Positions 1 to 7,687 of a stretch of DNA of 10,388 nucleotides are shown in pieces. Location of the stretch: assembly GCA_017425745.1 (NCBI GenBank), contig JAFOXT010000348.1, positions 1-10,388 on the forward strand, read 5' to 3'. This stretch comes from Clostridia bacterium. GTDB lineage: Bacteria; Bacillota; Clostridia; Oscillospirales; Acutalibacteraceae. Positions within the stretch are counted from its first letter, which is position 1. Each line of letters starts with the position of its first letter. Below the pieces are notes generated by a model. That model had not been told where the DNA came from and ran no database searches. It was given only the letters and a program-made list of their open reading frames with translations. A program made the translations under genes and the position numbers.

Positions 1-910
1 CTGCACCACTACTGAGTGCAGCTTCAACCTTTGTCCGTGCATCTTCAACGGTAATACTCTCGGAGAGCTTCACAATATTCGCCGCAAGTGTCAGACAAAC
101 CTCTTTAAGGTCGCTTACATCCTTGCCACTCAACACATCAATTGCCTCTTTGATTTCAAGGGCGTTGCCGATATTGAAGCCTAAAGGTGTGTCCATATCT
201 GAAATTACTGCGGCAACCTTTCTGCCTGCCTTAGTGCCGATGTCAACCATCATTCTTGAAAGTGCCTCTGCTTCAGAGGGAGTTTTCATAAACGCACCGC
301 TGCCGTACTTAACATCAAGAACAATACATTCAGAGCCCGCCGCAAGCTTTTTACTCATAATGCTTGAAGCAATAAGAGGCATACAACCAACGGTTGCCGT
401 TGCGTCACGCAGTGCATAGAAAATTTTGTCCGCGGGTGCAAGGTTGCCGGTCTGACCCACAACGCAGATGCCGTGCTTCTTGACGGTTTCAATAAACTTC
501 TCAGGTGAAAGGGCAGTGTCGAAGCCGTCAATAGCCTCAAGCTTGTCAATGGTACCGCCCGTGTGTCCGAGACCTCTGCCGCTCATTTTTGCAACCTTTA
601 TACCAAGTGAAGCAACAATCGGAGCAACGATAAGCGTTGTTTTGTCACCCACACCGCCTGTGGAGTGTTTGTCTGCAGTGATACCGTCAATAGCGCTTAA
701 ATCGAGCATATCGCCCGATTCAGCCATTTTTATTGTAAGGGTAACAGTTTCTCTGTCTGTCATACCTCGAAGGTAAATAGCCATTAAAAGGGCAGTAATC
801 TGATAATCCTTTATTGTGCCGTCAACTGCACCTTTTACGAAAAACGCAATTTCTTCTTCGGTCAGTTCTTTTCCGTCACGCTTTTTTGCAATAATGTCAT
901 AAATACGCAT
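1..910 (-). CDS. pdp: Pyrimidine-nucleoside phosphorylase, 3' end missing (partial)
   Basis: This enzyme phosphorolyses uridine, thymidine and deoxyuridine to free base plus (deoxy)ribose-1-phosphate in the cytosol. The 303 codons present start MRIYDIIAKKRDGKELTEEE, typical of Bacillus-type Pdp. The frame stays open to the left edge, so roughly the last 130 residues of a usual ~430 are missing. The glycine-rich phosphate site KHSTGGVGDKT is at 81-91, and the thymidine phosphorylase signature SGRGLGHTGGTIDKLE at 110-125. Lys81, Ser83, Ser110 and Thr120 (phosphate) and Arg168, Ser183 and Lys187 (base) fall at the numbers known for the Geobacillus enzyme, so it should be active. The start is ATG with an AGGAAG ribosome binding site 6 nt upstream. 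The gene lies 15 nt after the second permease and is the most distal operon gene visible. The alternative name deoA is less apt, because the sequence resembles the broad-specificity Gram-positive enzyme more than E. coli thymidine phosphorylase. Confidence 0.95.
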   Translation of the reverse strand, partial: MRIYDIIAKKRDGKELTEEEIAFFVKGAVDGTIKDYQITALLMAIYLRGMTDRETVTLTIKMAESGDMLDLSAIDGITADKHSTGGVGDKTTLIVAPIVASLGIKVAKMSGRGLGHTGGTIDKLEAIDGFDTALSPEKFIETVKKHGICVVGQTGNLAPADKIFYALRDATATVGCMPLIASSIMSKKLAAGSECIVLDVKYGSGAFMKTPSEAEALSRMMVDIGTKAGRKVAAVISDMDTPLGFNIGNALEIKEAIDVLSGKDVSDLKEVCLTLAANIVKLSESITVEDARTKVEAALSSGA

Positions 911-925
911 AAGAAACTTCCTTTC

Positions 926-1936
926 TTATCTTTTTGATTTGTCATAGGGTATGCCTTCTGCTTTCGGAGCTCTTGAATGCTTTGATGTAAAAGCAAGAAC
1001 AAGAAGAGTTATTACATAAGGCAGCATACGGTAGATGTTTGTGCTGATGCCAAGCTGAGAGAGAGCAAAAACACCGTCACCGTTTATATCTATTGTAGCA
1101 TAAGAAGCGGCAATACATTTGAACAAACCGAAAAGAAATGATGCACCTGCAATAAAAAGAGGGTTCCAGTTGCCGAAAATCATAACTGCAAGGGCGAGAA
1201 AGCCTAAGCCTGCAACATCACCCGTAGCTGAAGCGTTGGCCGTTGTAAGGGAAAATACAAAACCGCCTATACCGGCAAGTGCGCCTGAAATGGTTGTTCC
1301 CATATAGCGCATTCTTTTTACATTGATTCCGAGTGAATCGGCTGCGTGTGGATTTTCACCGCAGGAACGAAGCCTTAAGCCGAAACGGGTTTTATAAAGA
1401 ATAACCGACAGAATAATATAAAGTCCGATGCAAATATAGGTTGTGAGATAGTTTTTTATTAAAAAGGTTTCAAGAAAAAATCCTGCATCCTCCTCAGGCG
1501 ATAAGCCGAAGGAGCTTTTTTTGAGCATAAACCAGCTTGCAGCATCACCCTCAGCCATTGAAAGCACATTCTGATTAGTGACTATGCTTATAAGAAAAAG
1601 AACAAGAGCAGGTGAGAGCAGATTAAGAGCTGTGCCCGAAATTGTCTGATTTGCCTTGAGATTAACTGCGGCAAAGGAAAGAAGCAGAGAAAAAACAGCA
1701 CCGCACAAAGCTGAAAAAAGCATTGTCAGAACAAGAAGTGTCTGTGCGTTTTCTTTGCCGAATAAGCCGTAAATCTGAGAAATGTTAATGAAAAGAATTC
1801 CGCAGAAGGCACCGAAAATCATTGTACCCTCAAGGGCAAGATTGATAACACCGCTTCGCTCGGCAAAAACACCTGCAAGAGCAACAATAAGAAGGGGGAT
1901 AGTATAAATTACCGTTTGTCTTATTAAAAATTCCAT
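926..1936 (-). CDS. Nucleoside ABC transporter permease (second subunit, NupQ/NupC-like)
   Basis: This is a 336-residue, very hydrophobic membrane protein of the branched-chain amino acid/sugar-type ABC permease family (BPD_transp_2). Diagnostic patches are VFAERSGVINLALEG around 23-37, NQTISGTALNLL at 96-107 and RSCGENPHAADSLGI at 190-204, the last being a conserved cytoplasmic loop. The C-terminal tail is basic (SKHSRAPKAEG...KSKR), consistent with a cytoplasmic end. It is expected to pair with the upstream permease to form the channel of a BMP-dependent nucleoside importer, as in the B. subtilis nupNOPQ and Lactococcus bmpA-nupABC systems; that function is inferred from family and gene order. 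The ATG overlaps the stop of the preceding permease by one base (TAATG) and has a strong AAGGAGG site just upstream, so translational coupling is likely. Exact substrate range cannot be read from the sequence. Confidence 0.92.
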   Translation of the reverse strand: MEFLIRQTVIYTIPLLIVALAGVFAERSGVINLALEGTMIFGAFCGILFINISQIYGLFGKENAQTLLVLTMLFSALCGAVFSLLLSFAAVNLKANQTISGTALNLLSPALVLFLISIVTNQNVLSMAEGDAASWFMLKKSSFGLSPEEDAGFFLETFLIKNYLTTYICIGLYIILSVILYKTRFGLRLRSCGENPHAADSLGINVKRMRYMGTTISGALAGIGGFVFSLTTANASATGDVAGLGFLALAVMIFGNWNPLFIAGASFLFGLFKCIAASYATIDINGDGVFALSQLGISTNIYRMLPYVITLLVLAFTSKHSRAPKAEGIPYDKSKR

Positions 1937-3180
1937 TATTCTTCCTCCTTTTCACTTGTTTCAATTTCTTTTTTGAGAAGGTTGAAGGGGAAAGAGGTTG
2001 ACTTTATTGTAAAGGTCTTTTTGCTTGAAAGAATGTTTCGTATAATCAGGGAAAAGGCGCTTATATAAACGATAATTGCAATAATGATGTCCGTAAGATG
2101 CTCGCTGAATGAGGTGAAGTTTTTAAGCTGCTGACCTGCAATTGAAAGTGCCGACATAAAGCTGCCCGAAAAAATTACACCGATAGGATTTGAAAGTGCG
2201 AGCAGAGCAATAGGTATGCCTCTGAAGCCCTCAAAGGGCAGTGACTGATAGGTTGACCAGAAAAATTCTGTGTTGCCCGAAAGATAATAAAGGGCCGCAC
2301 CTGCACCTGAAAGAGCACCTGAAAGAGCCATAACCGATACGATTCTGTTCTTGCTTTTTATACCTGCGTATTCTGCGGCATAACGGTTGCTTCCGCAAGT
2401 CTTCAGCTCAAAGCCGAAAACTGTTTTTGAAATTACAATATAAACAATAACTGCAAAAAGGCAGGCAACAAGAAAACCTGCGTTAATCTGTGAGCCTTTA
2501 AAAATTCTGTCAAGCCCGAGAGTTGCAGTTGCCACACCGTTAGCAGAGGTTTTCATTATATAACCTACCTTGCCCGATTCTGCACCGTTTCTTAGAGGAC
2601 TGTTTTCAAAAATAAGGGTTACTAGATTTGCCGCAATCCAGTTGGTCATAATTGAGGAAAGCACCTCGTTTATATTGAGATAAGCTCTGAAAACACCAGG
2701 AATAATGCCCCACAGAGCGCCGAAAAGCATTCCGCTGAGAAAAGACAAAAGCCAGATTATAACGGGTGGTATAACCTCGGAAGGGATGCTCAGAGCAGTA
2801 ATAAGAGAAGCGGCTGTGCCTATAAGATACTGTCCCGGAGCACCAATATTGAAAAGTCCTGCCTTAAATGCAAAGGATACAGAAAGACCTGTCATAATTA
2901 CGGGTGTTGCCCTGAAAAGCATATTGCCTGCATTGGTGCCGTTAAAGCCGAAAACAAGCTCACCCGAGGAATCTCTGCCCTTGCTGAAAATTCCGAGAAA
3001 AAGCAGTTTGACACCCTCGAGTCCGTTGCTGAAGGTGATTTCACTGCTGAAAAGGGCGATAAGCACAATTATCAATGCCCCGACACTAACACCGATTAAA
3101 ACAGATATAAGTGAAGCCAAGGCGTTTCTGAAGCCCTCTTTTTCCATAATCTTGCTGAAAGAAAACCTTTTATTTGTCAA
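1936..3180 (-). CDS. Nucleoside ABC transporter permease (first subunit, NupP/NupB-like), TTG start
   Basis: This is a 414-residue integral membrane permease, longer than its partner, as is usual for the first permease of BMP-type nucleoside importers. From the TTG start, a cytoplasmic basic N-terminus (TNKRFSFSKIMEKEGFRN) leads into a first membrane span. The family patches are GLFNIGAPGQ at about 108-117, NINEVLSSIM at about 169-178 and KTCGSNRYAAEYAGI at about 260-274. The C-terminus is charged (IETSEKEEE). The open frame extends further upstream to an ATG at 3282, but that would overlap the ATPase gene by 113 nt and add a non-membrane leader unlike the family. The TTG at 3180-3178 has AGGAGGG ending 8 nt before it and overlaps the ATPase gene by 11 nt. 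An in-frame ATG at 3147 is the alternative but has only a weak, distant AAAGG. Function is inferred from family and operon order. Confidence 0.9.
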   Translation of the reverse strand: MTNKRFSFSKIMEKEGFRNALASLISVLIGVSVGALIIVLIALFSSEITFSNGLEGVKLLFLGIFSKGRDSSGELVFGFNGTNAGNMLFRATPVIMTGLSVSFAFKAGLFNIGAPGQYLIGTAASLITALSIPSEVIPPVIIWLLSFLSGMLFGALWGIIPGVFRAYLNINEVLSSIMTNWIAANLVTLIFENSPLRNGAESGKVGYIMKTSANGVATATLGLDRIFKGSQINAGFLVACLFAVIVYIVISKTVFGFELKTCGSNRYAAEYAGIKSKNRIVSVMALSGALSGAGAALYYLSGNTEFFWSTYQSLPFEGFRGIPIALLALSNPIGVIFSGSFMSALSIAGQQLKNFTSFSEHLTDIIIAIIVYISAFSLIIRNILSSKKTFTIKSTSFPFNLLKKEIETSEKEEE

Positions 3181-4711
3181 GAAATTTTCCCTCCTTTGCT
3201 CCCGACATATATAAACCCAGCTCAGCAACATTTGTGCTTTCGGGTGTAAATTCACCTTTAATTTTTCCCTCGTGAATAACAAGGATTCGGTCAGAAAGAT
3301 TCATAACCTCACTGAGCTCAAGAGAAAAAAGCAGAATGGCTTTACCCTTGTCACGCTCTTCAATAAGCGTACGGTGGATTCCCTCAATTGCTCCCACATC
3401 AAGACCGCGGGTGGGCTGAACAGCAACAATAAGGGCCTTGTTGCGGTCAATTTCTCTGCCTATAATTGCCTTTTGCTGATTACCGCCTGACATTGAACGG
3501 GTAATGGTCGAAGCACCCTCGCCTGAACGAACGTCATATCTTTCTATAAGGTCGTCGGCATAACTTCTGATGCTTTCTTTATCAATAAAGCCGTAATGCT
3601 GAAATTCATTTTTGAAGTAAGAAAGAAGAACGCAGTTGTATTGAAGCGGAAAATCAAGTACAAGCCCGTGCTTGTGTCTGTCCTCGGGAATATGAGATAT
3701 ACCAAGCTCATTTCTGTATCTGATTGCAGAATCGGTAATATCTTTGCCAAGAAGCTCAATTGTGCCTTCCTTTGGCTTTATAAAACCCGTAATTGCGCCC
3801 GTCAGCTCGCTCTGACCGTTTCCGTCAATACCTGCAATGCAGACGATTTCGCCCTCTTTTACATCGAATGAAACATTATCAACCTTAGGCTTATTTGATT
3901 TCTTCTCAGAAGCAACAGTAAGGTTTTTAACGGAAAGCACACTGTTTCCTGTATTGACTTTTTTCTTTCTAAGTGTCATCTCGACAGGTCTGCCTACCAT
4001 CATTTCAGAAAGTATATTTTTGTTTACATCTTTGGTTTCAACTGTGCCCACATACTGACCCTTACGCATAACGGTAACTCTGTCGCTGACTTCCATAATT
4101 TCGTCAAGCTTGTGGGTGATGAAAAGAATAGTTTTTCCTTCATTTCTGAAGGATTTCATTGTTTTCATAAGCTCCTTTGTTTCGTTGTGGGTCAGTACGG
4201 CAGTAGGTTCATCAAAAATAAGAATTTCATTGTCGCGGTAGAGCATTTTAAGAATTTCTGCCTTCTGCTGCATACCTACGGTTATGTCTTCAACCTTTTT
4301 GTAAAGGTCGAGGGATATGCCGTATTTTTTCATAATGCTTTCAAGCTTTTCTTTTGATTTCTTTCTTTTGATAAAACCAAAAAATGTGGTTTCCGCACCG
4401 AGAATAATATTATCAAGCACAGTAAACACCTCAACCAATCTGAAATGCTGGTGCACCATACCTATACCGAGACTTGTTGCGTCGTTCGGTGTTTTGATTT
4501 TTACCCTTTTGCCGTTCTTTCTTATTTCGCCCTTTTCCGGCTCATAAAGTCCGAAAAGCACTGACATAAGAGTACTTTTACCTGCACCGTTTTCACCCAA
4601 TAAAGCGTGTATTTCGCCTCGTTTAAGTCTGAGTGTAACATTATCGTTTGCCTTGATTCCCGGGAATTCCTTGGTTATATTCAGCATTTCGATTATATAA
4701 TCGTCCTTCAT
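3170..4711 (-). CDS. Nucleoside ABC transporter ATP-binding protein with two fused ATPase domains (NupO/NupA-like)
   Basis: This 513-residue cytosolic protein carries two ABC ATPase domains and energises the importer formed with the two downstream permeases and the upstream lipoprotein. Domain 1 has Walker A GENGAGKST at 39-47, Q-loop Gln88, a degenerate signature (TVGMQQK, about 144-150), Walker B ILIFDEP at 163-169 and switch His200. Domain 2 is catalytically degenerate in the way normal for RbsA-like proteins. Its P-loop is GIDGNGQSE (294-302) without lysine, its signature SMSGGNQQK (406-414) is good, Gln432 replaces the catalytic Glu in VAVQPTRGLD, and no switch histidine is present (FSLELSEV). 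Only one competent hydrolysis site is therefore expected. The length matches the ~510 residues usual for the family. The start is ATG with an AAGGTG site 8 nt upstream. The gene follows a 109-nt spacer holding a terminator-like hairpin, so its expression may be lower than that of the lipoprotein. Confidence 0.95.
   Translation of the reverse strand: MKDDYIIEMLNITKEFPGIKANDNVTLRLKRGEIHALLGENGAGKSTLMSVLFGLYEPEKGEIRKNGKRVKIKTPNDATSLGIGMVHQHFRLVEVFTVLDNIILGAETTFFGFIKRKKSKEKLESIMKKYGISLDLYKKVEDITVGMQQKAEILKMLYRDNEILIFDEPTAVLTHNETKELMKTMKSFRNEGKTILFITHKLDEIMEVSDRVTVMRKGQYVGTVETKDVNKNILSEMMVGRPVEMTLRKKKVNTGNSVLSVKNLTVASEKKSNKPKVDNVSFDVKEGEIVCIAGIDGNGQSELTGAITGFIKPKEGTIELLGKDITDSAIRYRNELGISHIPEDRHKHGLVLDFPLQYNCVLLSYFKNEFQHYGFIDKESIRSYADDLIERYDVRSGEGASTITRSMSGGNQQKAIIGREIDRNKALIVAVQPTRGLDVGAIEGIHRTLIEERDKGKAILLFSLELSEVMNLSDRILVIHEGKIKGEFTPESTNVAELGLYMSGAKEGKFLDK
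3178..3195 (-). promoter_or_regulatory. Ribosome binding site and TTG start of the first permease
   Basis: Read on the minus strand, AAGGAGGG (3196-3189) is followed by an 8-nt spacer and TTG (3180-3178), which is in frame with the permease. The site lies inside the last codons of the ATPase gene, whose TAA is at 3172-3170, so the two genes overlap by 11 nt. It is the only strong Shine-Dalgarno sequence near the start of this gene and decides the start call. Confidence 0.78.
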
Positions 4712-4730
4712 AAAATGCTCACCTTCAATA

Positions 4731-4753
4731 GACAGTATTAATAATATTCTGTC
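4731..4753. repeat. Short AT-rich inverted repeat in the lipoprotein-ATPase spacer
   Basis: GACAG at 4731-4735 is inverted as CTGTC at 4749-4753 around a 13-nt AT-only centre. It lies between the terminator-like hairpin and the ATPase ribosome binding site, about 20 nt upstream of the ATPase start codon. It could be a weak RNA hairpin or an operator, but five base pairs is little evidence. Confidence 0.35.
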
Positions 4754-4776
4754 ACTGCTTTGGTGTTTTCATTCAG

Positions 4777-4813
4777 AAAAAAGCAGTTTTGCTTCTCTTT
4801 GAAACAAAACTGC
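4777..4813 (-). terminator. Intra-operon intrinsic terminator or attenuator between lipoprotein and ATPase genes
   Basis: On the minus strand, GCAGTTTTGTTTC (4813-4801), loop AAAGA (4800-4796) and GAAGCAAAACTGC (4795-4783) can form a 13-bp stem with one G-U wobble. Six U residues follow directly (4782-4777). The structure begins 7 nt after the lipoprotein stop codon. This is the standard layout of a rho-independent terminator, although the stem is only moderately GC-rich. Because the same-strand transporter genes follow with no clear new promoter, partial termination is the simplest reading. That would give more mRNA for the binding protein than for the membrane parts, and would also protect the upstream transcript's 3' end. 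Confidence 0.8.
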
Positions 4814-4820
4814 CCGACTG

Positions 4821-6026
4821 TCAGATGATATTAAGCTTTACATTTGAAAAGTTTTCGTCCTTAAGTCCCTTTTCATAATCTCTGTCAACCTTGATTTCAC
4901 CGTTTTTGAGCTTTTTCAGAAGCTTTCTGTAAGCTTCAACGGAGAAATTCTTAAGCTTCCAGTTTTCGGTGGGAAGACCTACAGCGTCTTCTTTTGCGCC
5001 TAAGGTAGTAAGCTTTCCGCCAACATCGTCCCACTTATTGCTTTTAATTTTTTCAAGCACATAGAGAACAGATTGACTTATTCCTTTAAGTGCACTTGTT
5101 ACAACTGTATCGGATTTTTTGGACTGGTCAACATCAACACCGATTACTGCACCGTCATTTGCTGAGGCTGCCGCAAAGGCTGAAAGACACATTGAACCGC
5201 CGCTGCAGAAAATGACCTCTGTTCCGTTTGCGTACCAACCACTGAGCATAGTCTGAAGCTCTGCAGACTGAGAGAAAGAAGCACCGTATTCCCAGCTGAA
5301 GTTAACATCTGCAGTGATATTCTTTTCTTTTGCAGCGTCATTAATGCCCTGAACATAGCCGTAGCCGAATCGGGAGCAAGGTGGGTTGGTGCCTCCTCCG
5401 CCACCTGTAAAGCCAAGCTTTTTATAGCCGTTCATTACTGCGGCATAGCCTGCAAGATAGCCTGATTCTTCCTCTCTGAAATCCACTGCGGCAACATTGG
5501 TAAGAGGCTTGCCGTTTTCTTTTCCACCTTCATAAAGCACTGTGCCGTCAATGAAGATAAACTTTACATTCTTATATTCCTCTGCGGCTCTTCTCAGTGC
5601 ATCCTTCTGAAGAAAGCCTGCACAGACAATAATTTCAGCGCCTGCCTCTGCGGCGGTTTTCATTGCTTCATACCGGTCTTCGTCAGTAGCCTGATTTCCG
5701 TTGGCAGGCTGATAATATTTGTAGCTCTGTTTGTTTTCTGAAGCAAATTTTTTAATTCCGTTCCAGGTGCCCTGGTTGAAGGATTCGTCCTTGAGTGTAC
5801 CCACATCAGTTACAAAAGCAATTGTATAGGTGCCGTTTTCTGATGTCATTGTATCAGGAATACCGTCAAAGTCGGTTTCGGTTTTTTCGTGCTTTGTTGT
5901 GGTTTCCTTTGTTGTAGAAGTGTCTGAAGCAGACGGCAGAGTGGTGGGTGTTTTGTCTTTTTCACCGCAGGCGGCAAGGCTGAAAAGCAAAAAGACAGAA
6001 AGAAAAATTGCAATTGATTTTTTCAT
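4821..6026 (-). CDS. BMP/PnrA-family nucleoside-binding lipoprotein of the ABC importer
   Basis: This 401-residue extracellular, membrane-anchored substrate-binding protein is expected to capture nucleosides for the ABC transporter encoded just downstream. A lipoprotein signal peptide (MKKSIAIFLSVFLLFSLAAC) ends at the lipobox cysteine Cys20. A Thr/Ser-rich spacer follows to about residue 55. The BMP fold then shows TDVGTLKDESFNQGTWNG (73-90), IFIDGT (157-162), FREEESGYLAGY (183-194) and GVDVDQS (296-302). The DVG..KDESFNQ segment and the acidic residues of GVDVDQ lie in the nucleoside pocket in characterised relatives (Treponema PnrA). A five-glycine run followed by NPPCSRFGYG (208-222) replaces the more usual GG..(I)P.V.RF.AG segment. 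The start is ATG with GGAGG 6 nt upstream. It lies 74 nt after cdd. Purine or pyrimidine preference cannot be decided from sequence. Confidence 0.94.
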   Translation of the reverse strand: MKKSIAIFLSVFLLFSLAACGEKDKTPTTLPSASDTSTTKETTTKHEKTETDFDGIPDTMTSENGTYTIAFVTDVGTLKDESFNQGTWNGIKKFASENKQSYKYYQPANGNQATDEDRYEAMKTAAEAGAEIIVCAGFLQKDALRRAAEEYKNVKFIFIDGTVLYEGGKENGKPLTNVAAVDFREEESGYLAGYAAVMNGYKKLGFTGGGGGTNPPCSRFGYGYVQGINDAAKEKNITADVNFSWEYGASFSQSAELQTMLSGWYANGTEVIFCSGGSMCLSAFAAASANDGAVIGVDVDQSKKSDTVVTSALKGISQSVLYVLEKIKSNKWDDVGGKLTTLGAKEDAVGLPTENWKLKNFSVEAYRKLLKKLKNGEIKVDRDYEKGLKDENFSNVKLNII

Positions 6027-6100
6027 AATAAACCTCCGTTAAGTGTTTAGGATTCTACCTGAAAAAATTATTGCAATTATCCTTCAAGGTTATTCAGTTT

Positions 6101-6511
6101 TTATTCTGATATATTATTTTTTGAAAAGCTTAAGGGTAAAAGCTCGTAAAGAGTGATGCTTTTGTATTTATTATCATTTTTGCCAAGAAGAATAATAAAA
6201 TCATCCTCGCAGAATTCGCGCATTACCTGTCGGCATACTCCGCAAGGCGCAAAATAATCGGCAAAATTGAGTGCTTTTCCGCCCACAACGGCAATTTTAG
6301 TAAAATTGCGTTCACCCTCGCTTACAGCTTTGAAAAAGGCGGTTCGTTCTGCACAGTTTGTAGGGCCGTAGGCTGCGTTTTCAATGTTGCAGCCCGTATA
6401 AACCTTGCCGCCTTCGGTAAGCAGTGCAGCGCCTACTGTATAACCCGAGTAGGGCACATAGGCATTTTCTGCAGCCTTTTTTGCAAGGTCAATTAATTCT
6501 TTATCTGTCAT
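6101..6511 (-). CDS. cdd: Cytidine deaminase
   Basis: This cytosolic zinc enzyme hydrolytically deaminates cytidine and deoxycytidine to uridine and deoxyuridine, which Pdp can then phosphorolyse. At 136 residues it matches the small homotetrameric Bacillus-type enzyme. The substrate-ribose motif CNIENA is at 41-46. Zinc ligand Cys53 and proton-shuttle Glu55 lie in CAERTA, and zinc ligands Cys90 and Cys93 in PCGVCRQ. The three-cysteine zinc set is complete, so activity is expected. The ATG is 4 nt after the deoB stop, and its AAAGGA ribosome binding site lies within the end of deoB, which suggests coupled translation. The last ~10 residues (SFSKNNISE) are a variable tail without recognisable function. 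Confidence 0.97.
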   Translation of the reverse strand: MTDKELIDLAKKAAENAYVPYSGYTVGAALLTEGGKVYTGCNIENAAYGPTNCAERTAFFKAVSEGERNFTKIAVVGGKALNFADYFAPCGVCRQVMREFCEDDFIILLGKNDNKYKSITLYELLPLSFSKNNISE

Positions 6512-6515
6512 TTTC

Positions 6516-7685
6516 TCAGTCCTTTATAATAAGGTTTTTGAAGCTTTCACCTTCGATATCTGCATCAATTCCGAAAAGGTCAGCAACAGTTTTGCCAATG
6601 TCGGCATAAGTGTCTCGTGTGCCCAGGTTGACGCTTTTTATCTTTTTTCCGTAAACAAGAAGGGGAATATGCTCTCTTGAGTGGTCAGTGCTTTCTGTAA
6701 GAGGGTCACAGCCGTGGTCAGCAGTAATCATAAGCACATCATCATCTTTAAGCTCTTTTATGAATTCACCCAGCCAGCTGTCAAATTCCGAAACAGCCTT
6801 TGCATAGCCCTCGGCATCGTTTCTGTGGCCGTACATCATATCAAAGTCAACAAGATTGGTGAAGCAAAGACCGGTGAAATCTTCTTTTGAAAACTGCTTT
6901 GTTTTCTCCATACCGTCAGTATTTGACTTTGTGGGATTACTCTTTTTAAGGCTTTTTCCTGCAAAAATATCGTAGATTTTGCCAACGGGTATAATCTCAA
7001 GTCCGTTTTCACTGAGAGTGTCAATAAGTGTTGTTTTAGGTGGAATAAGTGAGTAGTCGTGACGGTTGGGTGTTCTTCTGAAGGGAAAATCACCTGCAAA
7101 GGGTCTTGCTATAACTCTGCCGACACCGTGCTTACCTTTTAAAATTTCACGGGCAATTTCACAGTATCTGTAAAGCTCCGATAAAGGTACAACTTCCTCG
7201 TGGGCAGCAATCTGAAACACACTGTCAGCTGATGTGTAGACAATGAGCTTACCTGTTTCGATATGCTCTTTTCCGTAATCCTCAATTACCTGAGTGCCCG
7301 AATACGGCTTGTTGCAAAGCACGCCTCTGCCTGTGCGTTTTGTGAATTCGCTGAGAATTTCATCGGGAAAGCCGTCGGGATAAGTGGGCAGGGGAGTTTC
7401 TGAAATAATTCCGCATATTTCCCAGTGTCCCGTTGTAGTGTCCTTGCCCTTTGATTTTTCTCTGAATCTGCCGTAAGCTGCTGTGGGTTTTTCAATACCG
7501 CTTACATAATCAACGCCGTCTATATTGAAAAGTCCCATTTTTTTCATATTGTCAGCAGAAAAGCTTTTTTGCATAAAGCAGCTTTTTAAGGTGTTACTGC
7601 CTTCGTCGCCGTAAAGGTAGCTGTCCTCCTGCTCACCGATTCCTAAGCTGTCAAGAACAATAAGAAAAACTCGCTTTATATCCAT
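6516..7685 (-). CDS. deoB: Phosphopentomutase
   Basis: This enzyme interconverts (deoxy)ribose-1-phosphate and (deoxy)ribose-5-phosphate, linking the nucleoside phosphorylases to DeoC and the pentose phosphate pathway. It belongs to the alkaline phosphatase superfamily and uses two Mn ions. At 389 residues it is close to the 394 of the Bacillus cereus enzyme. The metal and catalytic residues are all present by motif: Asp12 (VLDSLGIG), the phosphorylated Thr in KDTTTGHWE (81-89), Asp282 and His287 (FDMMYGH), Asp323 and His324 (TADHGCDP), and His335 (DHSREH). The 90-220 region is the DeoB-specific cap domain, which distinguishes it from phosphoglycerate mutases. The ATG begins 2 nt after the deoD stop. 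Its ribosome binding site is modest (GGATGG), so it may depend on ribosomes arriving from deoD. Confidence 0.97.
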   Translation of the reverse strand: MDIKRVFLIVLDSLGIGEQEDSYLYGDEGSNTLKSCFMQKSFSADNMKKMGLFNIDGVDYVSGIEKPTAAYGRFREKSKGKDTTTGHWEICGIISETPLPTYPDGFPDEILSEFTKRTGRGVLCNKPYSGTQVIEDYGKEHIETGKLIVYTSADSVFQIAAHEEVVPLSELYRYCEIAREILKGKHGVGRVIARPFAGDFPFRRTPNRHDYSLIPPKTTLIDTLSENGLEIIPVGKIYDIFAGKSLKKSNPTKSNTDGMEKTKQFSKEDFTGLCFTNLVDFDMMYGHRNDAEGYAKAVSEFDSWLGEFIKELKDDDVLMITADHGCDPLTESTDHSREHIPLLVYGKKIKSVNLGTRDTYADIGKTVADLFGIDADIEGESFKNLIIKD

Positions 7686-7687
7686 AC

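Noticed and set aside
2705..3214. Plus-strand open frame of 169 codons opposite the first permease
   Set aside because: It is antisense to a well-supported membrane protein gene, has no good ribosome binding site or recognisable motif, and its length is explained by the codon bias of the opposite strand.
6027..6100. Possible promoter or terminator in the 74-nt spacer between cdd and the lipoprotein gene
   Set aside because: TTGAAG, TTGCAA and TAGAAT elements occur on the minus strand but not at workable spacing. The ATTGCAAT palindrome has no loop and does not form a terminator. Only the lipoprotein ribosome binding site is supported.
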